A stretch of 64,000 bases of DNA from Monocercomonoides exilis (lineage: Eukaryota > Preaxostyla > Oxymonadida > Polymastigidae): contig LSRY02000001.1 in the NCBI GenBank assembly GCA_001643675.2, forward strand, positions 1,049,501 through 1,113,500, read 5' to 3'. Every line of letters begins with the position of its first letter. Position 1 is the stretch's first letter. A program made the position numbers and the translations under genes. Positions 10,964 through 23,064 of this stretch are shown in pieces. The notes below the pieces were generated by a model. That model was not told the DNA's origin. It searched no databases and saw nothing but the letters and a program-made list of their open reading frames with translations.

Positions 10964-12432
10964 TCACAGCCTGTGCGGATGCTCCTTTGCATGAACATAA
11001 GAGGAGAAAGACGTCGACTGGCAGAAAGATGAAATGGATCGGAGCTTTTCATCCTGCACGAGTGTTGTGAGGATCTGGTTGTCAAATATCTTTCGCTCAA
11101 TCCACTCAATCACAGCGCCAAACAGAATGAAGATGGCAATGTACTGTATCCACGCAAACTTCAGCACTTCAAATAAAGATGGAGTGTAGCTAGAAAGCAC
11201 ATTGAGTTGATAAACATAAATTTTTGATTTATGAAGTGAAAAAGAAAGGATTGATGAGTGGAAGTTTTATAGAAAAACATAAAAAAAAACGTTACAAAAA
11301 ATGATAAAGGAAATATTAGAAACACTAACCGCACTTTCTGTGGGACAATGTTCATTACCAGATGGATGTCGAAGCATGACGTGCTTGCTGCTGGAAGCCA
11401 TTCAGGAGGATAAGGAGAAGATAGCACAGCGGATTCTGAATGAATTTTCAAATAAAGTTGAAAAACAGTTACAATTACAATTTGAAAAAAAAATAAGAAC
11501 AATGGAAAAGAGCATGCCATCATCAGTAACCACTCGATGAACAAAATACTCAGTTGTCATGTTCTTAAATGGAATAACAAGCTAAAAAAATATAAAATTT
11601 GCATTTTGAGAAATAAAAAATTCATAACTTAAAAAATATCAAACCGAAGTATTGAGAAGCGGTGGGACCTTCAATAATGGACGCATTCGAAGTGGTCTGT
11701 TTTGGGATAAAACAATTTTTCCCTTCAAATGAGCGCGAAATATTTTCAGAAATGCAATGGAGCAATTGTAAAATCACACCTCTGAAACAAGTGCATTTCC
11801 TCCAACAGAACCAATATGAGACAAATACACAAAGGATTCCAATGTCAATGGAATTGGATCCTATCATTATAATTTTCACGTTACAAATAGTAAATAAAAC
11901 TTTTTCAAAAAGAATTTCTGCACAATCCATACAATTAGCTGGTATTGAGGAAAATACACGAATTTAGCCGAAATGATTGTGTCTGCTGTCTGAAGGCAAG
12001 ACCTCACATTCAAAGTTATTTGATTAGCTCTTCCATCTTTGTTGAAATCCTCAACCTTCTCTTTAAAAGTGGTGGTCATATCGTTTGTTCCAAGTATTTT
12101 TTGCACGGCCAATATGCTGCTGTCTGTATGGTCACCAGAAACACCTCCAAGTGAAATAATAAATTTTCCAGTTGATGTCACATGTGGACGTTCAGTGTAT
12201 TCGCGCTCACGAACCCAAAATGCTAAAATAATAATTGCACGCAATGAGAGTTAAGACATTTAAAAATGCAACAGGCGCGATAGAGCAAAGACAAACAATG
12301 TGTTGCAAAGCAAACAACAAACGGAAGCACTATTTTGCATATTAAGAAAAATAGATCGATTAGACCTATCAAAGAAAATCGTCCAGCAATAAATTGGCGA
12401 TAAACTGGCCTTCGAAAGATTGGGCCAGACAT
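10964..12432 (-). CDS. TMEM231: TMEM231, ciliary transition-zone protein, seven exons
   Basis: Exons, in order, complement of 12297..12432, 11933..12222, 11780..11860, 11645..11722, 11518..11581, 11330..11435 and 10964..11189 sum to 981 nt, 326 residues (human about 316). Family landmarks are all present: a first membrane segment near residues 20-45, then SFWVREREYTERP, VEDFNKDGRANQITLNV, PLTLESFVYLSHIGSVGGNA, VLSSPYPPEWL, and the C-terminal YTPSLFEVLKFAWIQY membrane helix followed by IFDNQILTTL. TMEM231 is a two-pass member of the B9/MKS complex that gates membrane proteins at the ciliary transition zone. Intron 5 (11436..11517) is best modelled with a GC donor, since no GT donor in the right phase is visible. 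The overlapping plus-strand open frame at 11301-11540 is a shadow. Identity is high; the exon 5/6 junction is the weakest. Confidence 0.88.
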
Positions 12433-12620
12433 TTTTAAAAAACTAATATTTATCAAATAAATATGGGAAAAGAATTCACAAGCATTCGTGAAGTAAAATT
12501 TATTGTTAAAAATTGAAGCATTAGCATAGATGTTATGAAAATAAAACCGGAAAACAAAAATGAGGATGATTTTGAAGTGAAGATAAATGAAATGATTTGA
12601 TGACAGGGAAAAGCAAAAAT

Positions 12621-13121
12621 TTATGAAGAAAATTCTTTCATAATTTTTGAATCAAACAACGCATTTTTAATAGGTTGATTAAAAGCATAAAACGGGTTCT
12701 TGCAGACATAATCAGAAAACAGAACATAAACTCTAGCTAACATTTTCTGGACATTTGGTGTTCCAAGTTCTGTGATTGCAAGGAACTTAATTCCTGTTGG
12801 ACTTTTTAAGCATTGAATGGTAAAATTATCAGTTTCAATAGATTCTATCCCCGATGATGCATGAGGAATTGGAGATAATTCAGCGGATATTGCATATTGA
12901 CTATGAAAGAAGCCTGCAAGCTGGAGAGCACTATCTTCATTTGCTAATTTGCAGTCCGGTGCAAGGTCCTGAAATTATGCATTAATTATGTTCAAAGAAT
13001 CAAATAATTAAACAATCATATTGTTACGATATAATAAAATAATACTTAACAAAACTTTCTTGTATATTAAACCTCCACTGGGGGAGATTATCCAGAGACT
13101 TAGAAGGCCTGTTTTGGACAT
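12621..13121 (-). CDS. TRAPPC4: TRAPP complex subunit TRAPPC4/Trs23 (synbindin), two exons
   Basis: Exons complement(13056..13121) and complement(12621..12968), joined over an 87-nt intron (GTTTTG..TTTCAG), give 137 residues. Exon 1 has the N-terminal strand MSKTGLLSLWIISPSGGLIY. Exon 2 has the longin-fold hallmarks SSGIESIETDNFTIQCLKS, TGIKFLAI and SDYVCKNPFYAFNQPIKNALF. Known role: core subunit of the TRAPP complexes, which activate Rab1-type GTPases in ER-to-Golgi and Golgi traffic. At 137 residues it is shorter than yeast or human (both 219), because the internal PDZ-like segment after the first strand is absent. An in-frame Met 30 codons upstream exists, but the family start matches 13121. 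It is 181 bp from and divergent to the histone-fold gene. Confidence 0.9.
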
Positions 13122-13302
13122 CACTGCACCAAAATAGTAAAAATGAAATTCTTTGGATTTCAATATGGGTAAAATTTTCATCCAAAACTGAAACAAAAAT
13201 TCGTTTTTCATGCTTGTGGCAAGAACATGAACATTTTGATATTATTAAGAAATTTATATGATCCTTCCCAGTATAGAATATGAACAAAAAGAAACTAAAA
13301 AA

Positions 13303-13996
13303 ATGAGCGATGAAAATACGGACACAGGAAAGTTTGAAATGCTTACAAATTCGACGGTTATAAGGGTTGCTAGAGAAACAGCGTGCTCAGAAGATCCAAA
13401 CGTTAGAATGGCGGGACCAGCAGTTATGCTTTTGAATAAAGCTGCAACAACATTTATTCATTATCTGACAGCAACTGCACAAGAAATCACTGCTAAAAAA
13501 GGAAGAAGCACTATGGGCTACACAGATATTGTGGAGGCGATAGGAGAGATGGGAATGACACATCTGCTCGATGAATTACAACCATTTATTCAAGGTTTAT
13601 CTTTTTTGATTTTCGTTTTCACAATTTTTTCCGTTTTGTTGCTTACTACATAATAAAGAAATCGTTGAATCAAAAAGAAAGCCAAACCCAACGTCACCTC
13701 CTCTTTCACCAACCATCCCTTCATTCAATAATGCTGCAAACGATCAAGAGCAACCAACTGTCGAACAGCAGGAACCAATCGAAGAAGCAATAGAAAATTC
13801 ATCTATACCTGAAATTCTTTCAGAAGAAATAGATCCAGTAGACGTTGACGCGGGAGTGGCGGGTGATGATAATGAAGAAGAAGAAAATTTAGAGGATCTT
13901 GAAAAGGAGTTTAATGAAGAAGATGACGAAGGCAAATCAAATAAACTTGCGTTAAATGTTGAACACATAATACAAAACGAAATACTAAAATCTTAA
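13303..13996 (+). CDS. Histone-fold protein, POLE3/Dpb4 or NF-YB-like, two exons
   Basis: Exons 13303..13594 and 13659..13996, with a 64-nt intron (GTTTAT..ATAATAAAG), give 209 residues. Residues 15-100 form an H2B-type histone fold: LTNSTVIRVARET, AAATTFIHYLTATAQEITA, KKGRSTMGYTDIVEAIGEMG and LLDELQPFIQ. The second exon encodes a proline-rich linker and a strongly acidic tail (EEEENLEDLEKEFNEEDDEG), as in POLE3/Dpb4, which pairs with a POLE4- or CHRAC15-type partner in DNA polymerase epsilon and the CHRAC remodeller. NF-YB is the main alternative; the acidic tail favours POLE3. An in-frame Met at 13258 would add 15 residues; 13303 puts the start just before the fold. Confidence 0.75.
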
Positions 13997-14197
13997 GAAA
14001 TGTTTTATTTTATTTTAAAGTTCATAAAGAAATATAAATATTTTCGAAATGCTTGAATTGCTTTTTTTCAATAATGCGTGATCGCAACAAAATAATAAAT
14101 AACAAATAATTTGTGTGCTTTGAAATTTGCATAAATCGAAGTCACATTTTCAGTGCACTCAACGAGCAAGATGTTGAATGACTAAATTACATTAAAA

Positions 14198-14478
14198 TTA
14201 TACGAAGAAAAAGAAAGAAAACAAAATGTTTATTCCCAATCTGAAATATTTGATTAAACCTCTTGAAGTTCGCTTTTTGTACATAATTTTGTGGCCGCAC
14301 TCTTTGCAAGACACAGGCTGACCTAAAGGAACATATGTTTCCACACCGCAATCTTGAATGCGAATCAAGCAACATTAACAAAAAAATAATAATCAAATCA
14401 ATGCTGCATTAATAAACCTCCGCAAATATATGGTACTGATTTTTTCTCTGCTGGTTGAGCTGGTTGTGCAGATTGCAT
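14198..14478 (-). CDS. POLR2K: RNA polymerases I/II/III common subunit RPABC4 (RPB12), two exons
   Basis: Exons complement(14418..14478) and complement(14198..14352), over a 65-nt intron (GTTTAT..TTCAAG), give 71 residues, near the usual 58-70. The zinc-binding core YICGDCGVETYVPLGQPVSC followed by KECGHKIMYKKRTSR has two CxxC pairs, the second followed by the invariant RPB12 ending. The intron splits the first CxxC region. The tail after KKRTSR (GLIKYFRLG, then a Phe-rich stretch) departs from the usual LVQFEAR-like ending, so the last residues could involve an unrecognised splice. It begins 17 bp from the oppositely directed AK9 start. Confidence 0.88.
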
Positions 14479-14495
14479 TTCTTAATTAAATTACT
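14479..14495. promoter_or_regulatory. 17-bp spacer between divergent start codons of RPB12 and AK9
   Basis: Only 17 bp, containing TTAATTAA, separate the ATG of RPB12 (minus) from the first ATG of the AK9 homologue (plus). Any promoter must overlap coding sequence or first exons, unless AK9 starts at another upstream exon. The short AK9 first exon rests on splice phase and reading frame only. Confidence 0.45.
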
Positions 14496-17400
14496 ATGGG
14501 AATGAAAGATGAAAAATATAAAGTATGGCAGAAAAAACGTTTGATGATTAACTCCCTGGTCAAGGTTTGTACAGCTTTTATTACTGCTAAATTCACACTG
14601 CTTTTTAATAACTAGCCAACGGCCATTCGTCCTTTACTGGACGATCCCTGTTTGAAATTTATTTCAATTTTAATATATTTTATTAATGTTTAAATTTTTC
14701 CACTTCTAATATTGTAGCAAGTTTTGATTTGACTTTTGAGGGACAACAACTCGTTGATTCTCAAACGAAACCTCTTAGTTTTGCGGTTGTTGGTCCATCT
14801 CTGTCTGGGAAAACCACTCTTGCAAAGTTAATTGCACGCTCTTTCGGTAGTGTATTCATTTCACCTGAAACCGCTGTACGTTCGTGTATTCGAAGAAAAA
14901 ATGAAATTGGAAGAAAAGTTTACTGACTTTCATTTTTTTCTAAATTCAAAGCTTATTTTTTGAAATGATGGAAATTTTTTTATAGATTTCATCTGTTTTA
15001 AGTTCAGGGCAAGCGATTGATGATGCTCTTGTTTTAGAAGCAGTTCATGCAATGCTAAAGCTGGAAGAAGTCGCATTTCGAGGATATGTCCTTGATGGAC
15101 TTCCAACAACAATTGAACAATCAAAGTTTCTTTTCAGCCAGAAATTTGATTCAGCACAAGTTCAGTCTCCAAACAAAGGGTCTAGAACAACTTCACATCA
15201 ATTGTCATCTCAACAACGCACTTCATCTCCTTCTCAGCTTAGACCACTTTCACCATCACGTTCTTCTTCTGCATCTTCAAGTGCAAGACGACCTTCTTCT
15301 CCATCAAGGCCATTAACACCACCAATGCGTCTTGGATCTCCGTATAGTCAGCGACCATCTACACCACACAATGATGGCTCCAGTCAAGCACGTCTTCCCC
15401 CTCTCGCAGGTACCACTTCATCCTCCTCACCTTCTGCTCCAGAAGTTCGAAGCTCAACCCCAAGTCATATCCCACCATATCCTTCCAGTGCTATCCGTCC
15501 ATTCGAAACAGTCGCTGAGCAGAAAGTGCGATTGGAGGCAGAGCAGTATGCGCGCGAGGCGGAAGAGAGGCGAGAAGAGAGGGAGGCAGTGGAGAAGTAC
15601 TGCGAGCGGCAGGATGCGCTGAGAGCAGAAGTTCTTCCACCAGATGTGTTTATTGTGTTGGAGGTGTCGAAAGAGACGCAGAACGAGAGGAGGCAGAAGC
15701 TGTGGATCAACCCAGTGACGCTCCGAACACACTCGATCTGCATCGAAGACGATGTGGTTGCCAAAATGATGGGCAAAAGAGAGAAGAGAAGGAGATTTGG
15801 TGCTGGCCCATCGGCAATCACTGCAAGTGGATTTGATGGCATGATGTATGGGAAGATGCCAGGAGACGAAGGAAGAGAGGACAGCTGGAGGATGATTGGA
15901 CGAGTGGGCAGAGGAAGCGAAGAAGGGAAAGAAGCTGAAGAGACAATGCAGGAGAGAGACGAGGCATCAGAACGACTGCGAAGAGCGAAGGAATTTCTGA
16001 TGGCTCATTTGCCACCGAAGGAAGGAGAGGAAGAAGGGAAAGAAGAAGGTGAAGGAAGAGAAGAAGGCGAGGAAGGAGAAGAAGTTGAAGATGAAGCCAC
16101 AAAAAGAAGAAGAAAAGCAGCTGAAGATCCTCTTTCGTATTTGTATGATCTGAACGAAGAGGAAGGAGAAGAAGGAGAAAATGGAGAAGATGATGAAAGA
16201 GCGCAGAGGATGAGGCTGCGTGCAATAAAGGAGAAGGAAAAGAAGATGATGAAAGGGTTGTATCGGATTGTGCCACATCCACATTACGGCGGAGGTGTTG
16301 GCAGAGCGTTTGGAGAGGCATCTGTTTTGGAAGATGGAGAAGAGGAAGGGAAGGAAGGTGGAGATGAAGAAGAAGAGGAAGACTTGCTGAAGGAAGAGGA
16401 AGATGATTTGGGGTTGTTGGGCGCAGGAGAAGAAGGAGAAGAAGAAGGAGGCGAAGGCGAAGAGCAGCTGACTGCTGCAGAGAGAGAAGAGAAGATTAGA
16501 GAAAAGAGGCAGATCTTAGATTCTCTGAGTGAAGAAGACGCACAGCAGCTGGCAGCGGTGCATTTGGTGCCTATCTGCAGCTGCCATGATCGCGTTGTGG
16601 TGGATGGAAGGGGAGAGGCATCGCTCGGAGGAGAAGAAAGAGCCGGGAGAGGAGTTGGGTGCACGGGGCTGATGCAGCGGGAGGTGAGGCATGCGATTGG
16701 GAAGGACGGGGAAGACTGCACAGCACTCAGGGCATTCACAAGAGAGGCAAGAAGGATGGTGCTGGGGCTGGTGCTGGACGAGGAGACGATGGTGGCAGAG
16801 GGGGAGGAGGAAGGAGAAGGAGGAGAAGAAGAGGCAATTGAAGCGAATGATGAGGAGCTGTTTAGTGAGGAGGAGCTGCAGCAGATGGAAGCTGATGAAG
16901 CGTTGATTGCATCTGTTGGAGAGGAAGAGGCAGACGAGGCAGAGGAGGATGAAGAAGAAGAGATTGAACCGATTTACAAGCCACGTCCACCAAAGGAAAA
17001 GAAACAAAGACAGAGGAGAATGAGGGAAGAGGAAGGTGAAGAAGAAGAAGAGGAGGAGGAGGAGGAAGAAGAAGGAGAAGAAGAGGACGAGGAAGAAGAG
17101 CTTGAACGAGACTATGAGAAAGAGAACGAGATACGTGAAGAGCGGAGGAAGCAGCGACAGAAAGAGAAAGAAGAGCAACAAATGCAAAAAGCGAAGGAAG
17201 TGGAAGAGGCGAAGAAGAGGCAGAAGGCGCGGGAGCATCGGAGAGTGTGTTGGGTGACGCTGCAGATGAAGAAGAGAGAAGAAGAGACGCGAAAGGACTC
17301 GATTCTGATGATTGTGAAGAGAGAATTCAGAGAAATCGAAGAGGAGACAGAGAAGGAAAGCAAAGCAGCAATGAAAGTGATGGGGATTGATGCAGTGTCG

Positions 17401-18598
17401 ATGGGGAAGAAAGAGAAGATGGCTGAGAAGAGGAAGAAGGAGAGGGAAAGAAAGTGGAAGAAGAAGGAGAAGGAAGTGGCAGCTGTTGGAGATGATGTTG
17501 TTGCTGCTTTGAGAGGAGAAGGGAAGAAGAGAAAGAGGAGGAGAAGGGGAGAAGGAGAAGAAGGGGAAGGAGAGGAAGAAGAAGGAGAAGAAGAGGAGGA
17601 AGGTGAAGAGCAGAATGAAGAAGAAGAAGAAGAAGGAAAAGAAGCAGAAGAGGACGAGCTGAATGGAGAAGAAGAAGAAAACGAAGAAGAGAAAGGGAAT
17701 GAAGAAGGAGAAGAGGAAGAAGAAGGAGAAGGAGAGGAAAGTGTTGATACTTCTGTCATTTCTGATCCGAAGCTGTTCAACTGGCCTGTTCATGAGATGC
17801 TTGTGGAGAGCGATCGATGGCTGTTCCCACTGGAAAGAGCAGACGAGGTGGCAAAGGCGAAAAGGACAGCATCTGCAATGATGACATCTCATATTGGAAA
17901 CTCTGCTGCTTCTTCTGCTTCTGCTTCTGCTTCTGCTTCTGCTTCTGCTTCTGCTTCTGCTTCTGCTTCTGCTTCTGCCTCTGCCTCTGCCTCTTCTTCA
18001 GCTTCGTCTTCTCTTCTATCTTCATCAAGACATCTTTCTTCAGTACATTCAGAATCTGCCTCATCCTCCTCCTCCTCATCATCATCCTTCCATGACCCCT
18101 TCGATCTCTCTTCCCTCGAGCCTCTTCTCTCCTTCTATGCTCCTCGAAAGGGTATTTCTGATCCAACCACAGATGGCACTCCAACCACAGCACAGGTGAT
18201 GAACTACGAAGCTGTCTCTGGATCAGCTGCAGTTGTAGCTGTGGATTTCCCTCAGAAGGGCAAAGAGGGAGAGATCAAAGAAAAAGGGAAGGAAAAAGAA
18301 GGAGAGAGGAAAATGGTGGGTCAGATTCAATCATCAACATCATCTTCTTCTTCCTCATTGTCATCATCATCTTCTTCAATGCCACCAATTCGTTTATCTT
18401 CTCCATCTTCTGCATCTCGTTCACTTCTTGCCTCCCAATCCATTCGTCGTCCATCATCTCCTTCTTCTCCTTCTTCTACCAGTCGTGCAATCACTCAGCC
18501 ACTTTATTCAACATTCCAGTCATCATCCACTTCATCTGGCACTTCTGTCTCTTGCTCATTCACTCCTTCACATTCATCTTCATTTTCATCACAATCAT

Positions 18599-18630
<32 letters not shown>

Positions 18631-21600
18631 CTTTCTCTTCTTGATGCTCCTCCGCTCCCACCCAAGCACCCCCTCCCTCCTCCTCTCGTCAATCCTCGTC
18701 CAAAGCATCTCCTCCGCCTCTCTTCTTCTCATTCTCCCTCTGAACTTCTATCACAACTGGCCACATCTGTCCAGGACTCTCTGCCTCTTCCCCCAGCCTA
18801 TCCACTCCCTCCCTCCGCTGCCTCTTCCTTCACTCCCCTCACTTCCTCCATCTCTCTCCACTCTCTTTCTCAACCACCTCTCTGCCCTTCTCCTTTGGAT
18901 CCCATCAACCGCATCCCTCTCCTCTCCTCTTTAACTGTGCCACTGATGCCTCCACAGCTGCTGTTCCCTCTTCCCAGAGACAGATGGGCGAATCCTCACA
19001 CTGGAGCACCACTTCCTCCACATCCAACAGGAAACAGAGTGGATGTGAGTGAAGTGGAAGAGCTGAAGGAGAAGAAGAGGAAGATGGAAGAATGGGAAAG
19101 GAGGCATCAAAGTGAGATGGAGGAGTATGAGGATGCGTTTGTGATTGAAGACTATGAGGAAGAGATAGAAGTAAAGGAGAAGGTTGTGAAGGAGAAAGCG
19201 AAAAGGGCTGAAGAAGAGGGTGAAAATGGTGCTGAACAAGATGAGGCAAATGAGAAAGGAGAGGAAGATGAGAATGCTCCGATGCCATTGAACAGAGAAG
19301 GAGAGGAAGAAGAAGGAAATGGAGAAGAAGGTGAAGAGGAAGGAAGAATGAACGAAGGAGAAGCAGAGGAAGAAGGCAATGAAAACGAGGAAGGCGAAGC
19401 TGAAGAGGGAGAAGAAGAAGGAAAAGGAGAGGATGAAGAGCCAGAGGAAGAATACATCACAGTGATGAAGACAGTCAAAAGACAGCGTCTTCTCCATAAA
19501 AACCCGCCAAGAGAGCCAACTCCATTCAACGAGCTGAAGGAGAGATGGAGCAAGATGGTGGATGTGTTCAAGACAGACAAGGAAATTGAGAAGGAGCAGG
19601 CAGAGCAGAAGAAGAGGAAAGAGAAACAAAGAGAAGATTTGAGGCTGATGATTGCATTGGCTGAGAGGAGGCAGCAGGCAGCACCGTCGGCTGTGCTGGA
19701 AAGAAGAATTGGGCGTCTGCAAAAGCAGCTGAGGCAGTTGGAGAGGGAGATGAAGAGGGAAGCAACAGACGACTCGAAGGAGGAAGTGAATGAGATGGCG
19801 AGTTATTTCACAAGGAGATCAGAAGAAGGCGAAAGAGAGGCTGAGGAAGGGGAGATGCAAGTGAATGGCCACTGGACAGAAGCTGAGCTGAATGTGGTGG
19901 AGACAGAAGAGGAGAAAGCGGACTGGGAGAAGCGGCTGGTCAGTGTGGAGTTCGTGAATCACATTCCACCAACAGACAATTCTCTTGATGAAAGTGCTGT
20001 GCTGGACTCTGTGAGCGAAGTGGCACGCACACACCTGGGGGGACTGCAGGTGCATCCATTCTACAGACACTTCTGCCCAGTCCATTGGGCGCTCCACAGA
20101 CACGACAAGAGAGGAGGAGGAGAAAGAGGAGGAGGAATTGAGCATCCGAAGCTGGTGAGGGGAAGCCTGCAGAACGCAGTGGGGTATCGTGGGTACATCT
20201 TCCTTTTGTCGTCGAGAAGAAGAGCGCGATTGTTCGTGGCCAATCCACGCAGATTTTTGAGGGTTGGCCCGCCGCTTCCAGAAGACTGCCCAGATGAGCC
20301 GGTGGAGAAAGGGAAGGATGGAAATGCAGATGAGGAAGAAGAGGATGAAGATATCAATGCAACAGATGGGAATGGCTCTGCAGGGTTGGAAGCAAATGAT
20401 GATGAGGAAGAAGAGGAAGAGGAGGAGGAAGGAGCAGAGAATGAAAGAGAAGAAGGAATGGCCGGTGGAGAAGGAGAGATGAACGAAGGAGAGAATGAAG
20501 GAGCAGACGGCGCTGAAGGTGCAGATGGTTCAGCTAATCTTTCAAATGGCTTATCAATCAACAAAAAGAAAGAGAAAGAAGCAGTTCCTCTGCCACCAGT
20601 GAGCATACCACTGAGTAAAACTCCTGTTGAGAAGAGCGGTCTTCGTGTTGTTGTTGTTGGGCCACCCTTGTCAGGAAAATCGACTGTGGCGCATGTTCTG
20701 TCACGAGTACTCAATCTGCGTGTGATTGATGTGGAAGACCTGCCTCCAACCACATCGAAGCAGATTGCACTGGATGAGGCGAAGGAGATTGTGAGCGGGG
20801 GATCTATTTCAGCAGACACATTGGCTGCGCATATTGCAGAGTCCTGTCGTGCTGCTGATCCAACACCAGATGAAGAAGGAGAAGGAGAAGGAGAAGGAGA
20901 CAAAAGTGTGGAAGAGGAAAAGAAGAAATCAACTGGAAAAGAACAAAAAGAGAAGCAAACAGAAATGCATCTAACAGCACTGTATACACCGCCTGATCCA
21001 TATGCACTGGCAGCGAAAGCAGCAGAAGCGGCAAAGGCAACAGCAGCTGCGTTACTTTCTGAAGTGACAGCTACCTCGCAAAAGGGGAAGAAAGGGAAGA
21101 AAGGCAGTGAGAAGGAGAAGAGTGGAGCAAGTGGAAGCAAAAATGATGGAGACAAGAAAGGGAAAAAGAAAGAAGACTCCAAAACAGCCGGAAAGAAGAG
21201 CACAAAAGACGAAAAGAAAGGAAAAGGCTCCAACCAAAAGGGGAAGAAAGACACATCCAACAGCGATGCCACAGTCGAAGGAGAAAGTAGCGCAGATGCA
21301 GAGATAGAGCCGATGCCGTATGCTGCAAGTCTGCCCTTTGCGAAGGGAGACTATCGTGGGTGGGTGCTCGACGGCTTCCCCGCGACGAAAGAGCAGGCAG
21401 CAGCGCTGCTGCGGTGTGGAGTGCAGCCAGATGTGGTTGTGGTGCTTGGGGCAAGTGATACGGATGAAGCACCGGCGGAGGCAGTGCAGGAGATCCAGCT
21501 GTCACTGAGGGCAGCACGAGTGGTGGAGGCAGTGAGGAAGGAAGGGATGGGGAGAAGGGGAAGCTTTGAGGGAGAAAGAGGAGATGAAGATGAGTGGAGC

Positions 21601-23032
21601 GAAGAGATGGGTGTGCACCCAGCAATTGTGGGGAGAATGGGGCTGTTCAAAAAGGAGAGTGCAAAAGTGCTGCATCTGCTGTCGAAGGACGATGCAGAAT
21701 ATGCCAATGCTGCAGAAGACGATGAAAATGAGGAGGAGAACGAAGAAAGAGAAGGAGAAGGAGAAGGAGAAGACGGAGATGGTGATGAAGCTGACAATGA
21801 TAACACCGATCTAAAACAGAACCACTTCCAAAAACGAAATCCAAAGGCAAACCACTTCCAATCCCCGGACTGTTTCGCCCGCATTGTGAAAGTGCCATAT
21901 ACTCTTCCAATGCATCTGTCACACGGGAGAGTGCTGCAATCTGTGTGTCCTGTGTTCCCCAGAGCAGAAAGGATGGAAAGCTACGACGATGTCCTGCCCA
22001 CACAGCGCGTCTTTGGCTGGTCGCGGCACTTCTGCCCAGTCACATTCAAGGAAGAGAATGCACTGGTGGTGGGGGACAGCCAGTTCTGCTGCATCTACCG
22101 CAGCCACGTCTACTTGTTTGCAGGGGCGGAGCAGCAGGCGCGATTTATGGATGCTCCTTTCTATTATGCCGAAGGGGGACCAGGTTGTGTGCCTCCTCTG
22201 AGATGCGTGGTGGTTGGGTCGCACGGAGCAGGGAAGACAACAGCAGCGGAGATGATAGCGAAGCAGTGTGGTGTGCGGGTGATTGGGAGGAAAGAGGTGA
22301 TGATGTGGAAGAAAGAAGAGGAGATGCAGCAGAAACGAGCAGCAGAGCTGGCGGCGGCTGGAATGAAAGCAGAGAATTTGGCGAAAGAAAGAGGCGAGGT
22401 TGGCGAAGAAAGAATACAAACGTGTTGAAGAGGAGAGGAAGAAAGAGGCAGCAGAAGCAGCCAGATTGGCGTCTGGTTCGAAGGCGGGTCTGTCAGAAAA
22501 GGACAGAAAGAAGAAGAAGCCGAAGGTGGACTACGAGAAAGAGGAGGATGAGGAAAAGGAGAAAGATGCAGAGGAAGAAGGAGCTGAGGAAGAGGAAGAA
22601 GAAGGCAGAGATGAAAATGACGAAAATAACTTTGACATGGAAGAAGGAGAAGAAGGCGAAGAACGCACAGCAGAGGAAGAAGGAGAGGAAGCAGAGGCAG
22701 ATATTCCAGTGTTCCCGCTCCTCATCTCTCGTCTGAAGGCGCTGAAAGGGTTTGTGCTGGATGGCTACCCAACAACCGCCGAAGACTGCGAGGTGCTGCT
22801 GAAGGATGGGCTGTGCCCAGAAGTGGTGCTGCAGTTGACACTGAGTGAAAGTGACTGCACGAAAAGGATGATTGACGTGGCAGCAATCAAAAAGAAAGCA
22901 AGCGAAATGAAAAGAATGAGAGATCTAAAGAAGCTGGCACAGCTGCAGAAGAGAGCAGCGAAACGTGCAGCAAAGGAAGAGAAGATGAAGGAGATGATGA
23001 AAAAGAAGAAGAGAAGGAGGAAGAGAAGCGAC

Positions 23033-23064
<32 letters not shown>

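Noticed and set aside
11301-11540. Plus-strand open frame with a plausible-looking charged protein
   Set aside because: It lies antisense to TMEM231 exons 5 and 6 and crosses two introns; the minus-strand model has family support.
16516-17892. Long minus-strand open frame rich in Leu/Phe/Ser opposite AK9
   Set aside because: It is the complement of Glu/Lys-rich repeats in AK9, whose purine-rich coding strand leaves the other strand free of stops.
20061-21272. Minus-strand frame of about 400 residues opposite AK9 module 2
   Set aside because: A Ser/Phe-rich shadow of the charged linker; the plus strand holds recognisable kinase motifs.
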